Positions 5,460 to 15,698 of a stretch of DNA of 32,434 bases are shown in pieces. The stretch lies in contig NZ_JAILMR010000055.1 of the NCBI RefSeq assembly GCF_024692365.1, positions 1-32,434 of the forward strand, written 5' to 3'. The DNA comes from Ruminococcus sp. (GTDB lineage: Bacteria > Bacillota > Clostridia > Oscillospirales > Ruminococcaceae). Every line of letters starts with the position of its first letter. Position 1 is the first letter of the stretch. The notes under the pieces were generated by a model. The model saw only the letters and a list, made by a program, of their open reading frames with translations, had not been told where the DNA came from and ran no database searches. A program made the position numbers and the translations under genes.

Positions 5460-8282
5460 TTACAGCATCTTCTTCAAATACATTCCCGTATAGCTCTCTG
5501 CACAATTTGCGATATCCTCGGGTGTACCCGTACACACCACCGTACCGCCCTTATCGCCGCCCTCGGGACCCAAGTCTATGATATGGTCGGCTGTCTTTAT
5601 CACATCAAGGTTATGCTCTATCACAAGCACCGTATTTCCCGCATCTGCCAGCCTTTGCAGAACTTCTATCAGCTTATGAACATCCGCCGTGTGAAGTCCC
5701 GTGGTTGGCTCATCAAGGATATATATAGTACGTCCTGTCGCACGCTTTGCAAGCTCTGTCGCCAGCTTCACACGCTGTGCTTCACCGCCCGAAAGAGTTG
5801 TCGCAGGCTGACCTATCTTCACATACCCCAGACCAACTTCGTAAAGTGTCTGAAGTTTGCGCTGTATCTTTGGCATATTCGTGAAGAACTGCACACCCTC
5901 CTCGACTGTCATTTCAAGCACATCGTAAATGCTCTTGCCCTTGTACTTGACTTCCAGCGTCTCGCGGTTGTACCTCTTGCCCCCGCAGACCTCGCAGGGC
6001 ACATATACATCGGGCAGGAAGTGCATCTCTATCTTGATTATGCCGTCGCCCTCGCAGGCTTCGCATCGTCCGCCCTTTACGTTGAATGAGAATCTTCCCG
6101 AATTGTAGCCTTTCATCTTCGCGTCCTGTGTCTGGGCGAAAAGCTCGCGGATATCGGTGAAAACGCCTGTATACGTCGCAGGGTTAGAGCGGGGTGTTCT
6201 GCCTATGGGTGACTGGTCGATATTTATCACCTTGTCGAGATGTGAAACGCCCTCTATCTTGTCGAACTCTCCTGCCCTGACTTTCGCACGGTTCAGCTTG
6301 CCCGAAAGATATTTGTTGATAATCTCGTTCACCAGCGAACTCTTTCCGCTGCCCGAAACGCCTGTAACACAGGTGAAAGTTCCAAGCGGTATCTTAACGT
6401 CTATGTTTTTCAGATTGTTCTGCCTTGCGCCCTTTACCGTCAGGAATTTTCCGTTGCCCTTGCGCCTTTCCGTAGGCACTGGTATCTTTCTTCTGCCACT
6501 GAGATACTGCCCTGTTATCGAGCGTTCGCAGGCTTTTATATCCTCGACAGTTCCCTGCGCCACTACCTCACCGCCGTGTATGCCCGCTCCCGGACCTATA
6601 TCGACAATATGGTCAGCGGCATACATCGTATCCTCGTCATGCTCGACCACTATCAGCGTGTTGCCAAGGTCGCGCAGACGTTTCAGCGTAGCTATCAGCT
6701 TATCGTTGTCCCTCTGATGCAGACCGATAGAGGGCTCATCTAGGATATACAGCACTCCCACCAGCGACGAACCTATCTGCGTAGCAAGGCGTATTCTCTG
6801 GCTTTCTCCGCCCGAAAGCGTACCTGCCGCGCGGGAAAGTGTCAGGTATTCAAGACCAACGCTCGCAAGGAAACCAAGCCTGTCCTTTATCTCCTTGATT
6901 ATCCTTTCGCCTATCAGCATTTCGCGCTCGGTAAGCTCAACGCTGTCAAGAAATCCCAGCACACCAACCACGGACTTATCGCAAAGTTCCGCGATGTTCA
7001 GCCCGCCCACGGTAACGCTAAGGCTCTCGGGACGAAGTCTTCTGCCCTTGCAGGCAGGGCAGGCTTCCTCGGTCATATTCGACTCGATATCAGACTTTGA
7101 CCATTCGCTGTTTGATTCCTTGTAGCGCCTTTCCAGATTGGGGATTATTCCCTCAAAAGCTGAATCATACTCCGCTTTATAGAACTTGCTGCCGCGTGAA
7201 AGATGAAGTTTGTGGTCGCCTGTACCATACAGGAACAAACCGAGCTGTTCCTCTGTCAGTTCGCTGACGGGCTTATCCAGCGGCACGCCGTATTCCTCGG
7301 ATATCGCCCTGAAATACATATTCGCAATGGAACTGTCGTCCGAAACGTTCCAGCCGCTTGCCTTTATAGCACCCTCGGATATGGAGAGATTCTTGTTCGG
7401 CACTATCAGGTCTGGGTCGATCTTCTTGAACACCCCGAGACCCGTACACTTTTCGCAGGCACCGTAGGGGTTGTTGAACGAGAACATTCTCGGCGCAAGC
7501 TCCCCTATCGATACTCCGTGTTCGGGACAAGCATAGTTCTGCGAGAAAGTCATTTCCTCACCGCCGATAACATCAGCCGTCACAAGTCCGCCCGTCAAAG
7601 CGGATACAGTTTCGATGCTGTCTGTCAGTCTCGACTTTATGCTATCCTTTATCACAAGCCTGTCCACCACTATCTCGATGGTGTGTTTCTTGTTCTTTTC
7701 AAGCTCGATATTCTCTGAAAGATCATAGGTTATGCCGTCCACACGCACGCGCACATAACCTGACTTCTTAGCCTGTTCCAGCTCTTTCTGGTGAGTACCC
7801 TTTCTTCCACGCACTATCGGTGCAAGGAGCTGTATCTTTGTACCCTCCTCCAGTGACATCAGCTGATCGACGATCTGATCTGCCGTCTGCTGTTTTATCT
7901 CACGTCCGCATACAGGGCAGTGAGGCACGCCTATCCTCGCATACAAAAGACGCAGATAGTCATATATCTCCGTAACTGTACCCACCGTCGAACGCGGGTT
8001 TTTAGATGTGGTCTTCTGGTCGATGGATATCGCAGGTGAAAGCCCCTCGATGCTGTCAACATCGGGCTTGTCCATCTGCCCCAGGAACATTCTCGCATAA
8101 GAGGACAGAGATTCCACATATCTCCTCTGACCGTCCGCATATATCGTATCAAAAGCCAGCGAACTCTTACCCGAACCCGAAATCCCCGTCATAACGATCA
8201 GCTTGTCTCGCGGTATGGTAAGATCCACGTTTTTAAGGTTATGCTCTCTCGCACCCTTTATGATTATTTCGTTAATGGGCAT
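5460..8282 (-). CDS. uvrA: UvrA, excinuclease ABC damage-recognition ATPase
   Basis: The protein has 940 residues, the usual UvrA size. It has two ABC ATPase modules: Walker A GISGSGKS at ~33-40 and GVSGSGKSS in the second half, signatures [12 protein letters not shown] and [12 protein letters not shown], and Walker B regions [10 protein letters not shown] and [10 protein letters not shown]. Zinc-binding cysteine sets are visible ([34 protein letters not shown]). In nucleotide excision repair UvrA dimers find distorted DNA and load UvrB. ATG at 8282 was chosen over an in-frame ATG at 8306 because GGAGTTGATAAA precedes it. It is the last gene of the LexA-controlled uvrB operon, 26 nt after the glycosyltransferase gene. 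Confidence 0.97.
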   Translation of the reverse strand: MPINEIIIKGAREHNLKNVDLTIPRDKLIVMTGISGSGKSSLAFDTIYADGQRRYVESLSSYARMFLGQMDKPDVDSIEGLSPAISIDQKTTSKNPRSTVGTVTEIYDYLRLLYARIGVPHCPVCGREIKQQTADQIVDQLMSLEEGTKIQLLAPIVRGRKGTHQKELEQAKKSGYVRVRVDGITYDLSENIELEKNKKHTIEIVVDRLVIKDSIKSRLTDSIETVSALTGGLVTADVIGGEEMTFSQNYACPEHGVSIGELAPRMFSFNNPYGACEKCTGLGVFKKIDPDLIVPNKNLSISEGAIKASGWNVSDDSSIANMYFRAISEEYGVPLDKPVSELTEEQLGLFLYGTGDHKLHLSRGSKFYKAEYDSAFEGIIPNLERRYKESNSEWSKSDIESNMTEEACPACKGRRLRPESLSVTVGGLNIAELCDKSVVGVLGFLDSVELTEREMLIGERIIKEIKDRLGFLASVGLEYLTLSRAAGTLSGGESQRIRLATQIGSSLVGVLYILDEPSIGLHQRDNDKLIATLKRLRDLGNTLIVVEHDEDTMYAADHIVDIGPGAGIHGGEVVAQGTVEDIKACERSITGQYLSGRRKIPVPTERRKGNGKFLTVKGARQNNLKNIDVKIPLGTFTCVTGVSGSGKSSLVNEIINKYLSGKLNRAKVRAGEFDKIEGVSHLDKVINIDQSPIGRTPRSNPATYTGVFTDIRELFAQTQDAKMKGYNSGRFSFNVKGGRCEACEGDGIIKIEMHFLPDVYVPCEVCGGKRYNRETLEVKYKGKSIYDVLEMTVEEGVQFFTNMPKIQRKLQTLYEVGLGYVKIGQPATTLSGGEAQRVKLATELAKRATGRTIYILDEPTTGLHTADVHKLIEVLQRLADAGNTVLVIEHNLDVIKTADHIIDLGPEGGDKGGTVVCTGTPEDIANCAESYTGMYLKKML

Positions 8283-8308
8283 TTTATCAACTCCATTGGG
8301 TATCATTG

Positions 8309-10177
8309 TCAGCTGTTAAGCTGTATAACTGCGTAATAATAGTTTTGTACATTTATGGAATAAAGCACTTCTGACTTGTCGGGAGCTGCTATCCCTTCAA
8401 GTCTGTCATCGCAGAACTGCATTGCATCATTATTTTCGTTTTCAAATGCACTTGCCGCACCAGTCTTCCATTTATCGGTCATTTCTTCAAAAAAGTCACT
8501 GTCATTATCGATGATCTTCTTGTACCATTCACCGTCTTTTCTGAAAGAATCCACAGGTGCTATTACCATATCAATATTCCTGCCGTCGGTGTTTTTTTCA
8601 AAAGATTCATCGTCCTTCACATTCGTGATGAATATCCCGTCAGCCTTTCTCAGATATGCAGGAAAACACTGTGCATACCATACATCACCAGAACCGTCAC
8701 TTGCCAAAAGCAGTACGTTACTTCCAGCAGAGTCTTCTGCAAGATCTGTATAACCAGATGTATGTTTATACAAAAAAGGAGCCTGCTCGTTTATGTTTAT
8801 CACACAGATAAGTACCACCGCCATTATCAGTACAGTTATCTCTCCGACTCTTTTAGGGATATCCCTCAGAACTGCATAAACCACACCGACTACTGTCAGG
8901 CATACCAGAGGCATCACCACGAAGAGATATCTAACGCCTGCCTGACCCATCTCCTTGATATCGCTTATCACGGGAAGCATCAGTACAAAAGCGATGTTAG
9001 CTACAAGAAATGCAATGAATGTTCCGTCGATCGTTTTGATATCAGCCGGTATCTTCTTCGGAAGACCCTTTATCCATGCAGCTGTTCCACCTGCAAATTT
9101 CCTGAACCAGACTTCTTTGCGGAACAGGAAGCACAGCGGTACACATATAACTGTAAGCACTGCAAGAACCGCTATAACGTAATATATAGTCGCTGACTTA
9201 TATATAGAAAACTCCTTGCCGACTGTATGCTTGAACAACAGATCGAGAACGTGTATAAGTCTTGTTCTGTAAGTACCCTCGTATTCTTTTCCGTTACCCA
9301 TATTCTTATAAAGAAAAACGTGCTTTATCACGTACGGATAAGCCGCACAGAATGCACCCAGTGCAGCTGTCATTGAAAGCCCGTAGATAAACATCTGCTT
9401 CACTTTTTTACGCGTAAGCATATACAGGCAGACTACCGCGGTGAAGATCCCGCAGATTATCGCCATGGTGTAATTCGTGAAAAACAGCAGGAACGCTGTC
9501 ACTGCCATGGGCGGAGCATATTTTTTAAGATCGAAGCCTTTCTCCTTATCAAAACTCTTAAAAAGCTTAGCGCTGAAATAGTAATACATGGTTATTAACA
9601 TAGTCATGAAGCAGTACTGCCTCAAAAACAGCACAGTGGAAAGCGCCCCTGTGCCTGCACCGTAAAGCAGACAGACTGTCAGGGCTAAGGTATCCTCATC
9701 TGTGTACAGCTTTGTCAGTTTGAACAGAAAGATCTGTATGAATACCATGCTCACCAGATTTATTGAGAAAGCATACCACAGCGAAAAGCTGTTTGGGAAA
9801 AATGAGCATATCGTATGAAGTATCCCGTAATACAGCGGCGGGTGATGATCCAGCACCTGATTGTGATAAACAGAATCATAGGTAAAGCGCTCGTTCTCCT
9901 GAACCGTTACATAATCATTCATCACTTTGCCGTCTATCCACTTGTTCGTGATGTCCGAGCCCTCATATCCGCCATTGTATTCGTCCTGATATATACCGTC
10001 AGGAAGGTATATGAACGGTCTGTAATAGCTATTCGCCAATCCGTAGCTCCATATCTCATCGGAGTGTGTACCATTCTTCTTATATACAAACATATAGGTC
10101 GAATATACAAGCTGGATCAATATAAGTACTGCCAGTAATATACAAGCGGCAGGAAACCTTTTTTTGTTTTCACTCAT
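8309..10177 (-). CDS. Polytopic GT-C type glycosyltransferase (ArnT/PMT-like)
   Basis: The protein has 622 residues, with about ten or eleven hydrophobic helices across most of its length and a soluble C-terminal ~130 residues. The first extracytoplasmic loop carries [13 protein letters not shown] (acidic pair D40-E41) and [11 protein letters not shown] at 111-121; both are hallmarks of GT-C enzymes that use polyprenyl-phosphate sugars to glycosylate lipids, wall polymers or proteins. Substrate unknown. Its ATG overlaps the uvrB stop (TGATG), and uvrA begins 26 nt after its stop, so it is embedded and probably translationally coupled in a DNA-repair operon, which is unusual. A GTG one codon upstream is an alternative start. 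Family level is confident, function is not. Confidence 0.8.
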   Translation of the reverse strand: MSENKKRFPAACILLAVLILIQLVYSTYMFVYKKNGTHSDEIWSYGLANSYYRPFIYLPDGIYQDEYNGGYEGSDITNKWIDGKVMNDYVTVQENERFTYDSVYHNQVLDHHPPLYYGILHTICSFFPNSFSLWYAFSINLVSMVFIQIFLFKLTKLYTDEDTLALTVCLLYGAGTGALSTVLFLRQYCFMTMLITMYYYFSAKLFKSFDKEKGFDLKKYAPPMAVTAFLLFFTNYTMAIICGIFTAVVCLYMLTRKKVKQMFIYGLSMTAALGAFCAAYPYVIKHVFLYKNMGNGKEYEGTYRTRLIHVLDLLFKHTVGKEFSIYKSATIYYVIAVLAVLTVICVPLCFLFRKEVWFRKFAGGTAAWIKGLPKKIPADIKTIDGTFIAFLVANIAFVLMLPVISDIKEMGQAGVRYLFVVMPLVCLTVVGVVYAVLRDIPKRVGEITVLIMAVVLICVININEQAPFLYKHTSGYTDLAEDSAGSNVLLLASDGSGDVWYAQCFPAYLRKADGIFITNVKDDESFEKNTDGRNIDMVIAPVDSFRKDGEWYKKIIDNDSDFFEEMTDKWKTGAASAFENENNDAMQFCDDRLEGIAAPDKSEVLYSINVQNYYYAVIQLNS

Positions 10178-12147
10178 CACTTCTTCTCCCCCCTAAGCTC
10201 CGCGATCCTGTCTCTCAAAAATGCTGCGTGTTCAAATTCAAGAAGCTTCGCTGCTTCTTTCATCTCGCGGGTCAGCTTTTCTATAAGCTTCTGCTGTTCC
10301 GCCTTAGAGAGCTTCACAGCCTGTCTTGCGGAATACTCTGCTTCTTCCTTGGTGGATATCTCTATAACATCTCTTATATCCTTGACTATCGTTTTGGGAA
10401 CTATGCCGTGTTCCTCATTGTATTTTTCCTGAATAGCGCGTCGTCTTTCCGTTTCGCGGATAGCTTTCTCCATGGAGCGCGTCACGCTGTCAGCATACAT
10501 TATTACCATGCCCTCGGAGTTTCTTGCGGCTCTGCCTATGGTCTGTATCAGCGAACTTTCCGAACGCAGGAAGCCTTCCTTGTCCGCATCGAGTATCGCT
10601 ACCAGAGATACCTCCGGCAGGTCAAGACCCTCTCTCAGCAGGTTGATGCCCACCAGAACATCAAACTCACCCAGACGAAGATCGCGGATTATCTCCATAC
10701 GCTCAATAGTGTCGATATCATGGTGCATATACCTCACCTTAACATCAAAGCCCTTGAGATATGCGGTAAGGTCTTCCGCCATCTTCTTCGTGAGGGTAGT
10801 CACCAGTACGCGCTGTTTCTTATCTATGCGCTTGTTAATCTCGCTGAGAAGATCCTCTATCTGTCCGTCCGAGGGTCGTACCGATATCAGCGGATCGAGA
10901 AGTCCCGTAGGTCTTATCACCTGTTCGACTATCTGTGCGCTCTTTTCCTTTTCGATATCTCCCGGTGTTGCTGATACGAATATCGCCTGATTTATGCGCT
11001 CGTAGAATTCCTCAAACCTCAAAGGTCTGTTATCCATCGCAGAGGGCAGACGGAAGCCGTAATCCACAAGAGTCTGCTTACGCGCCCTGTCTCCTGCGAA
11101 CATTCCCCTTACCTGAGGCAGTGATACGTGAGATTCGTCCACCATCAGCAGGAAATCATCGGGCATGAAGTCGAACAGCGTGAAAGGCACTGCACCCTTT
11201 GAACGTCTTGCCAGAACTCTCGAATAGTTCTCGATTCCGCTGCAGAAGCCTATCTCCTCCAGCATCTCCATATCATAGTTCGTTCTCTGCTGGATACGCT
11301 GAGCTTCTATCAGCATACCTCTGTCCTCGAAATATTTTACCCGTTCTGCAAGTTCTTCTTTTATTTCTTCAATAGCGTCCAGCATCTTTTCTCTGCCGAC
11401 TATATAGTGCGACGCAGGAAATACCGCCGCGTGTTCAAGGTGAGAAAGCACCTCACCTGTCAGCACGTTAACTTCGCTTATCCTGTCTATCTCATCACCG
11501 AAGAACTCGACTCTCAGCGCTTTGTCCGTTGAATCTGCAGGGAATATCTCAACAACGTCACCGCGCACACGGAACTTGTTTCTCACAAAATTTATATCGT
11601 TGCGCTCGTACTGTATCTTCACCAGCTGTGCAATAAGTTCATCACGGGATTTCTCAGCCCCCCTGCGTATGCTTACCACCATGGACTTGTACTCCGATGG
11701 GTCACCCAGTGAGTATATGCAGGAAACGCTGGCAACTATGATAACATCGCGCCTCTCGGTTATCGCCGTTGTGGCTGAATGTCTCAGCTTGTCTATCTCG
11801 TCATTTATGGAACTGTCCTTTTCAATATATACATCTGTACTCGGCACATAAGCCTCGGGCTGATAGTAGTCATAGTAGCTGACAAAATATTCCACCGCAT
11901 TGTTCGGGAAAAATTCCTTGAACTCCGAACACAGCTGTGCCGCAAGTATCTTGTTGTGGGCAAGCACCAGTGTCGGGCGGTTCAGCCTTTCTATAACATT
12001 TGCCATGGTAAAAGTCTTGCCCGAACCTGTAACGCCAAGAAGCGTCTGCTCTTTCATACCCGCTTCAACGCCCTTTACAAGAGCGTCTACCGCCTCGGGC
12101 TGGTCACCCGAAAGCTTATAATCCGATACCAGCTGAAATCTATCCAT
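10177..12147 (-). CDS. uvrB: UvrB, excinuclease ABC helicase-like subunit
   Basis: The protein has 656 residues, full length. Walker A GVTGSGKT is at ~39-46. The damage-probing beta-hairpin region [15 protein letters not shown] follows, then the helicase motif DESH (~338). Motifs V and VI are visible in the C-terminal helicase domain ([22 protein letters not shown]), and the final ~35 residues are the UVR domain that contacts UvrC ([19 protein letters not shown]). It accepts damaged DNA from UvrA and then recruits UvrC. GGGAGGT lies ahead of the ATG. A consensus promoter with a LexA-like box at the start site predicts SOS induction, as known for uvrBA in Firmicutes. No uvrC is in the window. 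Confidence 0.97.
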   Translation of the reverse strand: MDRFQLVSDYKLSGDQPEAVDALVKGVEAGMKEQTLLGVTGSGKTFTMANVIERLNRPTLVLAHNKILAAQLCSEFKEFFPNNAVEYFVSYYDYYQPEAYVPSTDVYIEKDSSINDEIDKLRHSATTAITERRDVIIVASVSCIYSLGDPSEYKSMVVSIRRGAEKSRDELIAQLVKIQYERNDINFVRNKFRVRGDVVEIFPADSTDKALRVEFFGDEIDRISEVNVLTGEVLSHLEHAAVFPASHYIVGREKMLDAIEEIKEELAERVKYFEDRGMLIEAQRIQQRTNYDMEMLEEIGFCSGIENYSRVLARRSKGAVPFTLFDFMPDDFLLMVDESHVSLPQVRGMFAGDRARKQTLVDYGFRLPSAMDNRPLRFEEFYERINQAIFVSATPGDIEKEKSAQIVEQVIRPTGLLDPLISVRPSDGQIEDLLSEINKRIDKKQRVLVTTLTKKMAEDLTAYLKGFDVKVRYMHHDIDTIERMEIIRDLRLGEFDVLVGINLLREGLDLPEVSLVAILDADKEGFLRSESSLIQTIGRAARNSEGMVIMYADSVTRSMEKAIRETERRRAIQEKYNEEHGIVPKTIVKDIRDVIEISTKEEAEYSARQAVKLSKAEQQKLIEKLTREMKEAAKLLEFEHAAFLRDRIAELRGEKK

Positions 12148-12187
12148 TACTGCCCGACCTCCCTGCCGAAAACATCAAAAATCTATG

Positions 12188-12201
12188 CGAACAATCGTTT
12201 A
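12188..12201. promoter_or_regulatory. LexA/DinR box of the uvrB operon
   Basis: CGAACAATCGTTTA matches the Firmicute SOS box CGAACRNRYGTTYC at 12 of 14 positions. It lies 2 bp past the -10 hexamer, over the transcription start of uvrB, the expected position for repression. Confidence 0.75.
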
Positions 12202-12203
12202 CT

Positions 12204-12232
12204 ATTATACATCTCAAAGTCCTCTCTGTCAA
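12204..12232 (-). promoter_or_regulatory. Promoter of the uvrB-glycosyltransferase-uvrA operon
   Basis: Minus strand TTGACA (12232-12227), 17 bp, TATAAT (12209-12204), 57 bp before the uvrB ATG. Confidence 0.85.
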
Positions 12233-12293
12233 GAGATTTTTCGTTAATTATCGGCATTTCCAAAGACTTCTCAGTCCCCGAAAGAACGCAGAA

Positions 12294-12322
12294 GACAGCC
12301 GCACCAAGATAGCACGGCTGTC
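12294..12322 (-). terminator. Hairpin after rsmG
   Basis: GACAGCCG pairs with CGGCTGTC (12294-12301, 12315-12322). On the minus strand it is followed by the T-rich but interrupted TTCTGCGTTCTTT, so termination may be partial. Confidence 0.5.
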
Positions 12323-12367
12323 CTCCACTCAGCATATTTTATTAGAAAGTCTATGTAAAGTTCTCAC

Positions 12368-13078
12368 TCACGCCAAAGGCTTCTTTTTCATCTGTCCCGC
12401 ATTCCTCGGGAATTTTGCCGGGGTCGGCTCCAGTTTCCTTATAAGGATAAGAGTTCTGCCGTCACCGCCGGGAAGAGTGTATTCCACCACTTTCTCGGTC
12501 TTGCCGCCCAGCAGTTTTATGGCAGGCTTTGCCTTTTCCAGTTCTTCACTGCCGCTGCTGCCTTTCAGCGAAACAAACAGTCCGCCCACCTTTACAAAAG
12601 GCAGACAATACTCGCACAGGTCGGTAAGATTTGCCACCGCCCTCGCAGTCGCGATATCGAACTGCTCTCTGTACTCAGCCTTTTTGCCGAATTCCTCCGC
12701 CCTGCCGTGAACACATTCAGCCTTCAGGGATATGGTATCCGAGAGGGACTGCAAAAAGTTCACCCTCTTGTTAAGGCTGTCCAGAAGTGTCAGCCTGATA
12801 TCATCGCGGTAGACTTTCAGCGGACATGAGGGGAAACCCGCGCCCGTGCCCACATCTATCAGCTTAGCACCATCGGGCAGGTCAAAAAGAGTGAATGGGA
12901 ATATGCTGTCAAAAAAGTGCTTTACTGCGATGCCCTCATCATCGGTTATCGCCGTGAGATTCACCTTCTCGTTATACTCAACCAGCATATCCGCGTACTT
13001 TTCAAGTCTTGCAGACTGTTCCTTTGTCAGTTCGATGCCGTTATTTTTAAATATATCCTTATATGCAGAAATTACCAT
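12368..13078 (-). CDS. rsmG: RsmG (GidB), 16S rRNA m7G527 methyltransferase
   Basis: The protein has 236 residues. The SAM-binding motif is LIDVGTGAGFPSCPLK; further family motifs are LLDSLNKRVNFLQ, HGRAEE and ATARAVANL. It methylates N7 of G527 in 16S rRNA, and loss of the enzyme gives low-level streptomycin resistance in other bacteria. ATG at 13078 was chosen over the 13135 start because the longer frame would begin within the terminator of the preceding gene, while GAGGT stands 6 nt before 13078. In many bacteria rsmG lies beside mnmG and parAB near the origin; here it follows HU and a DUF6465-like gene. No separate promoter was found, so it may depend on read-through. Confidence 0.93.
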   Translation of the reverse strand: MVISAYKDIFKNNGIELTKEQSARLEKYADMLVEYNEKVNLTAITDDEGIAVKHFFDSIFPFTLFDLPDGAKLIDVGTGAGFPSCPLKVYRDDIRLTLLDSLNKRVNFLQSLSDTISLKAECVHGRAEEFGKKAEYREQFDIATARAVANLTDLCEYCLPFVKVGGLFVSLKGSSGSEELEKAKPAIKLLGGKTEKVVEYTLPGGDGRTLILIRKLEPTPAKFPRNAGQMKKKPLA

Positions 13079-13091
13079 AAAATACCTCAAC

Positions 13092-13124
13092 AAAAAAACG
13101 ACCGCCCCGCGCACGGAGCGGTCA
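13092..13124 (-). terminator. Intrinsic terminator between the DUF6465-like gene and rsmG
   Basis: GACCGC at one side pairs with GCGGTC at the other (13101-13124), and on the minus strand GTTTTTTTGTT follows. The T-run ends only a few bases before the rsmG ribosome site. Confidence 0.85.
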
Positions 13125-13138
13125 GATGCTAACAAAAA

Positions 13139-13492
13139 TTACAGGTCGATCTTCTGATCTGCGTCGCCCTTGTCGTTAACAGTATAGTAAGCAACGCCCT
13201 CCTCAGGCTTGATATAAAGCTTTACAGCCTTGGGAGCTCTGTGACCCTTAGCCTTGTAGTCAGCCTTTGCAGCTTCAACAAGAGCAGCAACGTCAAGCTG
13301 CTTATCAGCGAATTCCACGAAGACAGTGTCTTTCTCGGTTGCCTTCTCAACAGCAGCCTTAGTCTTCGCAGCAGCCTTAGTAGCAGTCTTCTTTGCCTTT
13401 TCAGCGGTTTCTTTTGCAGCAGCCTTGGTCTTGGCAGCAGTCTCCTTAGCGACCTCCTTGACCTCAGCGGCAACCTTTTTAGTGTTTGCCAT
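13139..13492 (-). CDS. DUF6465-like protein with Ala/Lys-rich histone-H1-like tail
   Basis: The protein has 117 residues. Residues 1-~55 are a low-complexity Ala/Lys/Glu/Thr tail with repeated AAKTKAA and KETA units, like the tails of histone H1-like bacterial proteins. Residues ~56-117 form a compact domain (VFVEFADKQLDVAALVEAAKADY ... VKLYIKPEEGVAYYTVN) that matches my memory of the clostridial DUF6465 family; this is not verified. It lies 53 nt after HU in the same direction, with AAGGAG before its ATG, and ends at a strong terminator, so HU and this gene are probably one transcript. A nucleoid or RNA-associated role is suggested by the tail and the neighbour but not shown. Confidence 0.75.
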   Translation of the reverse strand: MANTKKVAAEVKEVAKETAAKTKAAAKETAEKAKKTATKAAAKTKAAVEKATEKDTVFVEFADKQLDVAALVEAAKADYKAKGHRAPKAVKLYIKPEEGVAYYTVNDKGDADQKIDL

Positions 13493-13545
13493 TGTGATTA
13501 TTCTCCTTTTTGAAATTCAATATATGCTGTGCGCTATGCAGAAAT

Positions 13546-13824
13546 TTACTTCTTATCAACAGCGTCCTTCAGAGCCTTTGCAGCCTTGAATGCAGGTACC
13601 TTCTTAGCGGGTACATCGATGGGCTGCTTGGTTGCAGGATTGATAGACTTCTTAGCAGCGCGGTCTCTAACCTCAAATGTTCCAAAACCGGGGATCGCTA
13701 CCTTTTCGCCCTTCTCAAGAGCCTCTGTGATAGTGCTTATAACAGCGTCAAGAGCTGCCTCAGCGTTCTTCTTGGTGCTGCCGTTCTTTTCTGCGATTGC
13801 AGCAAGCAGTTCAGCCTTCTTCAT
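13546..13824 (-). CDS. hup: HU-family nucleoid DNA-binding protein
   Basis: The protein has 92 residues, the standard HU size. It starts MKKAELLAAIAEK, has the dimer-core helices, the VAIPGFGTFEVRDRAA signature, the DNA-binding arm with INPATKQPIDVPA (the proline that intercalates in the minor groove), and the closing KVPAFKAAKALKDAV. HU bends and compacts DNA and also supports recombination and repair. ATG at 13824 was chosen over an in-frame ATG five codons upstream because GGAGGT lies 8 nt before it. A consensus promoter at 13921-13949 gives a leader of about 90 nt containing a short GTCGT/ACGAC hairpin. Confidence 0.96.
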   Translation of the reverse strand: MKKAELLAAIAEKNGSTKKNAEAALDAVISTITEALEKGEKVAIPGFGTFEVRDRAAKKSINPATKQPIDVPAKKVPAFKAAKALKDAVDKK

Positions 13825-13920
13825 GATTACTACCTCCATTTTAGAATTTAGTTGCCAGTCAGTTGTAAATAATCCCTCGCGTCGTTTTTATTTTTACGAC
13901 CCGTTTGATTTTATGTTGAT

Positions 13921-13949
13921 ATTATAACCCATATCACCGCCTTTGTCAA
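13921..13949 (-). promoter_or_regulatory. Promoter of the HU gene
   Basis: Minus strand TTGACA (13949-13944), 17 bp, TATAAT (13926-13921). Confidence 0.85.
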
Positions 13950-14171
13950 TTAAAAACGCCGTATTTAAGCGTTTTAAGCCTAATCTTTGTAACCTTGCCT
14001 AAATTTTAGCGCATACTTTGTGCAGTATTTTGTGTTTATTCACACAACGTTTAACAAAATACCCTATCGCCCGATTTTCAGGGGATATGTTGATTAACTC
14101 TAACTTCATATTTGTACAGACTACACAAAATTTATGTCTGATTTTTTACGTTGTAATTTTTCGTTTATACA

Positions 14172-14200
14172 TTGCGGATAATTTACATATATGTTATAAT
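14172..14200 (+). promoter_or_regulatory. Promoter of the zinc-ribbon protein gene
   Basis: TTGCGG (14172-14177), 17 bp, TATAAT (14195-14200). The -35 is weak. The stretch 13950-14171 holds no gene or clear signal. Confidence 0.5.
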
Positions 14201-14211
14201 TTATTACAACG

Positions 14212-14262
14212 GAACGATCGGTTCCCGTATAGTTATACGGATCACTATTAATAAAGTATCGT
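14212..14262 (+). other. Cluster of short dyads in the leader of the zinc-ribbon gene
   Basis: Three small inverted repeats follow the promoter: GGAAC-GATC-GGTTCC, CGTATA-GT-TATACG (14227-14240), and TCGTATACGA. They could form leader hairpins or act as a binding site for a regulator. Function unknown. Confidence 0.35.
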
Positions 14263-14326
14263 ATACGAACACAGCGATCTTAATGCCGGTCACTATACAT
14301 TATCCTATTAACCGGAGGTCAAAAAC

Positions 14327-15568
14327 ATGGCACAAACATCAACACAGGTAGTCTGCCCGAATTGCGGCGGCACTATGCAGTTCGACCCGCAGGCAGGCAA
14401 ACTCAAATGCATATTCTGCGATTCCCTGTTCACACAGGAAGAAGCAGAAGCTTTCTTCAATCAGCAGAATGAGGAAGAAGAGATAAAAGAATCAGGCAGT
14501 GACTGGGGCGACCTCGCAGAGGGAATGAGAGCCTACAGCTGCAACACCTGCGGTGCGGAGATAATCTGCGACCAGAACACTGCGGCTACAAAATGCCCCT
14601 ACTGCGACAACACCACCGTCATCGAAGCACAGTTTTCGGGAGCTATCAAGCCCGATTTCGTTATACCTTTCGCTTTCACCAAAGAACAGGCTATGGAGAA
14701 ATACAAGAATTATTACGAAAAGCGCAAACTGATACCCAAGGATTTCCTCACAGGCAGCAAAGTTGAGGAGATACAGGGCGTTTACGTACCTTTCTGGCTG
14801 TATGACGGCTCGGTAAATATCGACGCTGAATTTGAAGCCGCCGACAAGACCGAAACGGATAAAGAGATAATCCGCAAGATTTACAAGGCTGAACGCCGCG
14901 GTACAGTAAGCTTCGAGAACGTACCCGCAGATGCTTCAAAGCGTATGCCCGATGATATAATGGATTCAGTCGAGCCTTTTACCTTTGCCGACCTAAAACC
15001 ATTCTCAATGACCTATATGCCAGGTTTTCTGGCAGAACGTTTTGACGTTGAGGGCGATGACGACCTGCAAAGAGCCGAAAAGCGAGTGGTAAACTCTGCC
15101 AAGCAGAAGACCAAGGAGACCGTCAAGCACAACGAAGTCACCGAAAAGCGCGGTGATTACAAAGTTAACTACACCAAAAAGAAGTACGCTATGCTCCCCA
15201 TATGGTATCTCACCACATCGTGGCAGGGTAAGCAGTGGAACTTCGCTATGAACGGTCAGACAGGCAAATTCACAGGCGACCTCCCCATCGACAACACCAA
15301 GCTGGGACTTATCACAGGCGGTTCAGCCATAGCTGTGGCAGTTGTGATGTACCTCATCATGAAAGCACTCCTCGCTCCTATCATCGCCGCACTGATAGTA
15401 GGTCTGATAGTATGCTTCGCACTCAAGGGCAGCATGAAGCCTGTCCACAACGCGACTCAGGCAAATGAATACATGGAGAAAAACGTGCATCTCGTTCTCT
15501 CCAACGATACCTACCTGCGTACCGAGCGCAAACAGAAACAGCAGAACAATTCGTCCTCGGGCGGATAG
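14327..15568 (+). CDS. TFIIB-type zinc-ribbon membrane protein
   Basis: The protein has 413 residues. Two zinc ribbons start it: CPNCGG..CIFC (residues ~10-32) and CNTCGAE..CPYC (~72-96). The middle is soluble, with PFWLYDGSV (~163) and the charged TKKKYAMLPIWYLTTSW region. A hydrophobic hairpin at ~325-365 (SAIAVAVVMYLIMKALLAP, IIAALIVGLIVCFALKG) puts it in the membrane, and the C-terminus is polar. Such proteins are common in Clostridia with unknown function. The start is fixed by CCGGAGGTC ahead of the ATG. It appears monocistronic, with a terminator at 15577-15612. The name describes the ribbons only; transcription-factor activity should not be assumed. Confidence 0.8.
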   Translation: MAQTSTQVVCPNCGGTMQFDPQAGKLKCIFCDSLFTQEEAEAFFNQQNEEEEIKESGSDWGDLAEGMRAYSCNTCGAEIICDQNTAATKCPYCDNTTVIEAQFSGAIKPDFVIPFAFTKEQAMEKYKNYYEKRKLIPKDFLTGSKVEEIQGVYVPFWLYDGSVNIDAEFEAADKTETDKEIIRKIYKAERRGTVSFENVPADASKRMPDDIMDSVEPFTFADLKPFSMTYMPGFLAERFDVEGDDDLQRAEKRVVNSAKQKTKETVKHNEVTEKRGDYKVNYTKKKYAMLPIWYLTTSWQGKQWNFAMNGQTGKFTGDLPIDNTKLGLITGGSAIAVAVVMYLIMKALLAPIIAALIVGLIVCFALKGSMKPVHNATQANEYMEKNVHLVLSNDTYLRTERKQKQQNNSSSGG

Positions 15569-15576
15569 TATATCAC

Positions 15577-15612
15577 AAGCCGCAGGAAAGTCTCGCTATC
15601 CCGCGGCTTTTT
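15577..15612 (+). terminator. Terminator of the zinc-ribbon gene
   Basis: AGCCGC (15578-15583) pairs with GCGGCT, followed by TTTTT. Confidence 0.75.
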
Positions 15613-15629
15613 CATGCGCACTTTTCGGC

Positions 15630-15658
15630 TTGAAAAAATATCCACACTGTGATATCAT
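15630..15658 (+). promoter_or_regulatory. Promoter of the DNA glycosylase gene
   Basis: TTGAAA (15630-15635), 17 bp, TATCAT (15653-15658), preceded by TGTGA. Confidence 0.65.
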
Positions 15659-15698
15659 ATACTATGTCAAAAAAAATCAACGATATGAGGTGCCGCAC

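Noticed and set aside
12150..12367. tRNA or rRNA genes
   Set aside because: I looked in all intergenic gaps and saw no tRNA cloverleaf or rRNA-like sequence; this gap contains only the uvrB control region and a hairpin.
13079..13135. Longer N-terminus for RsmG starting at 13135
   Set aside because: It would start inside the upstream terminator hairpin; the ribosome site fits 13078.
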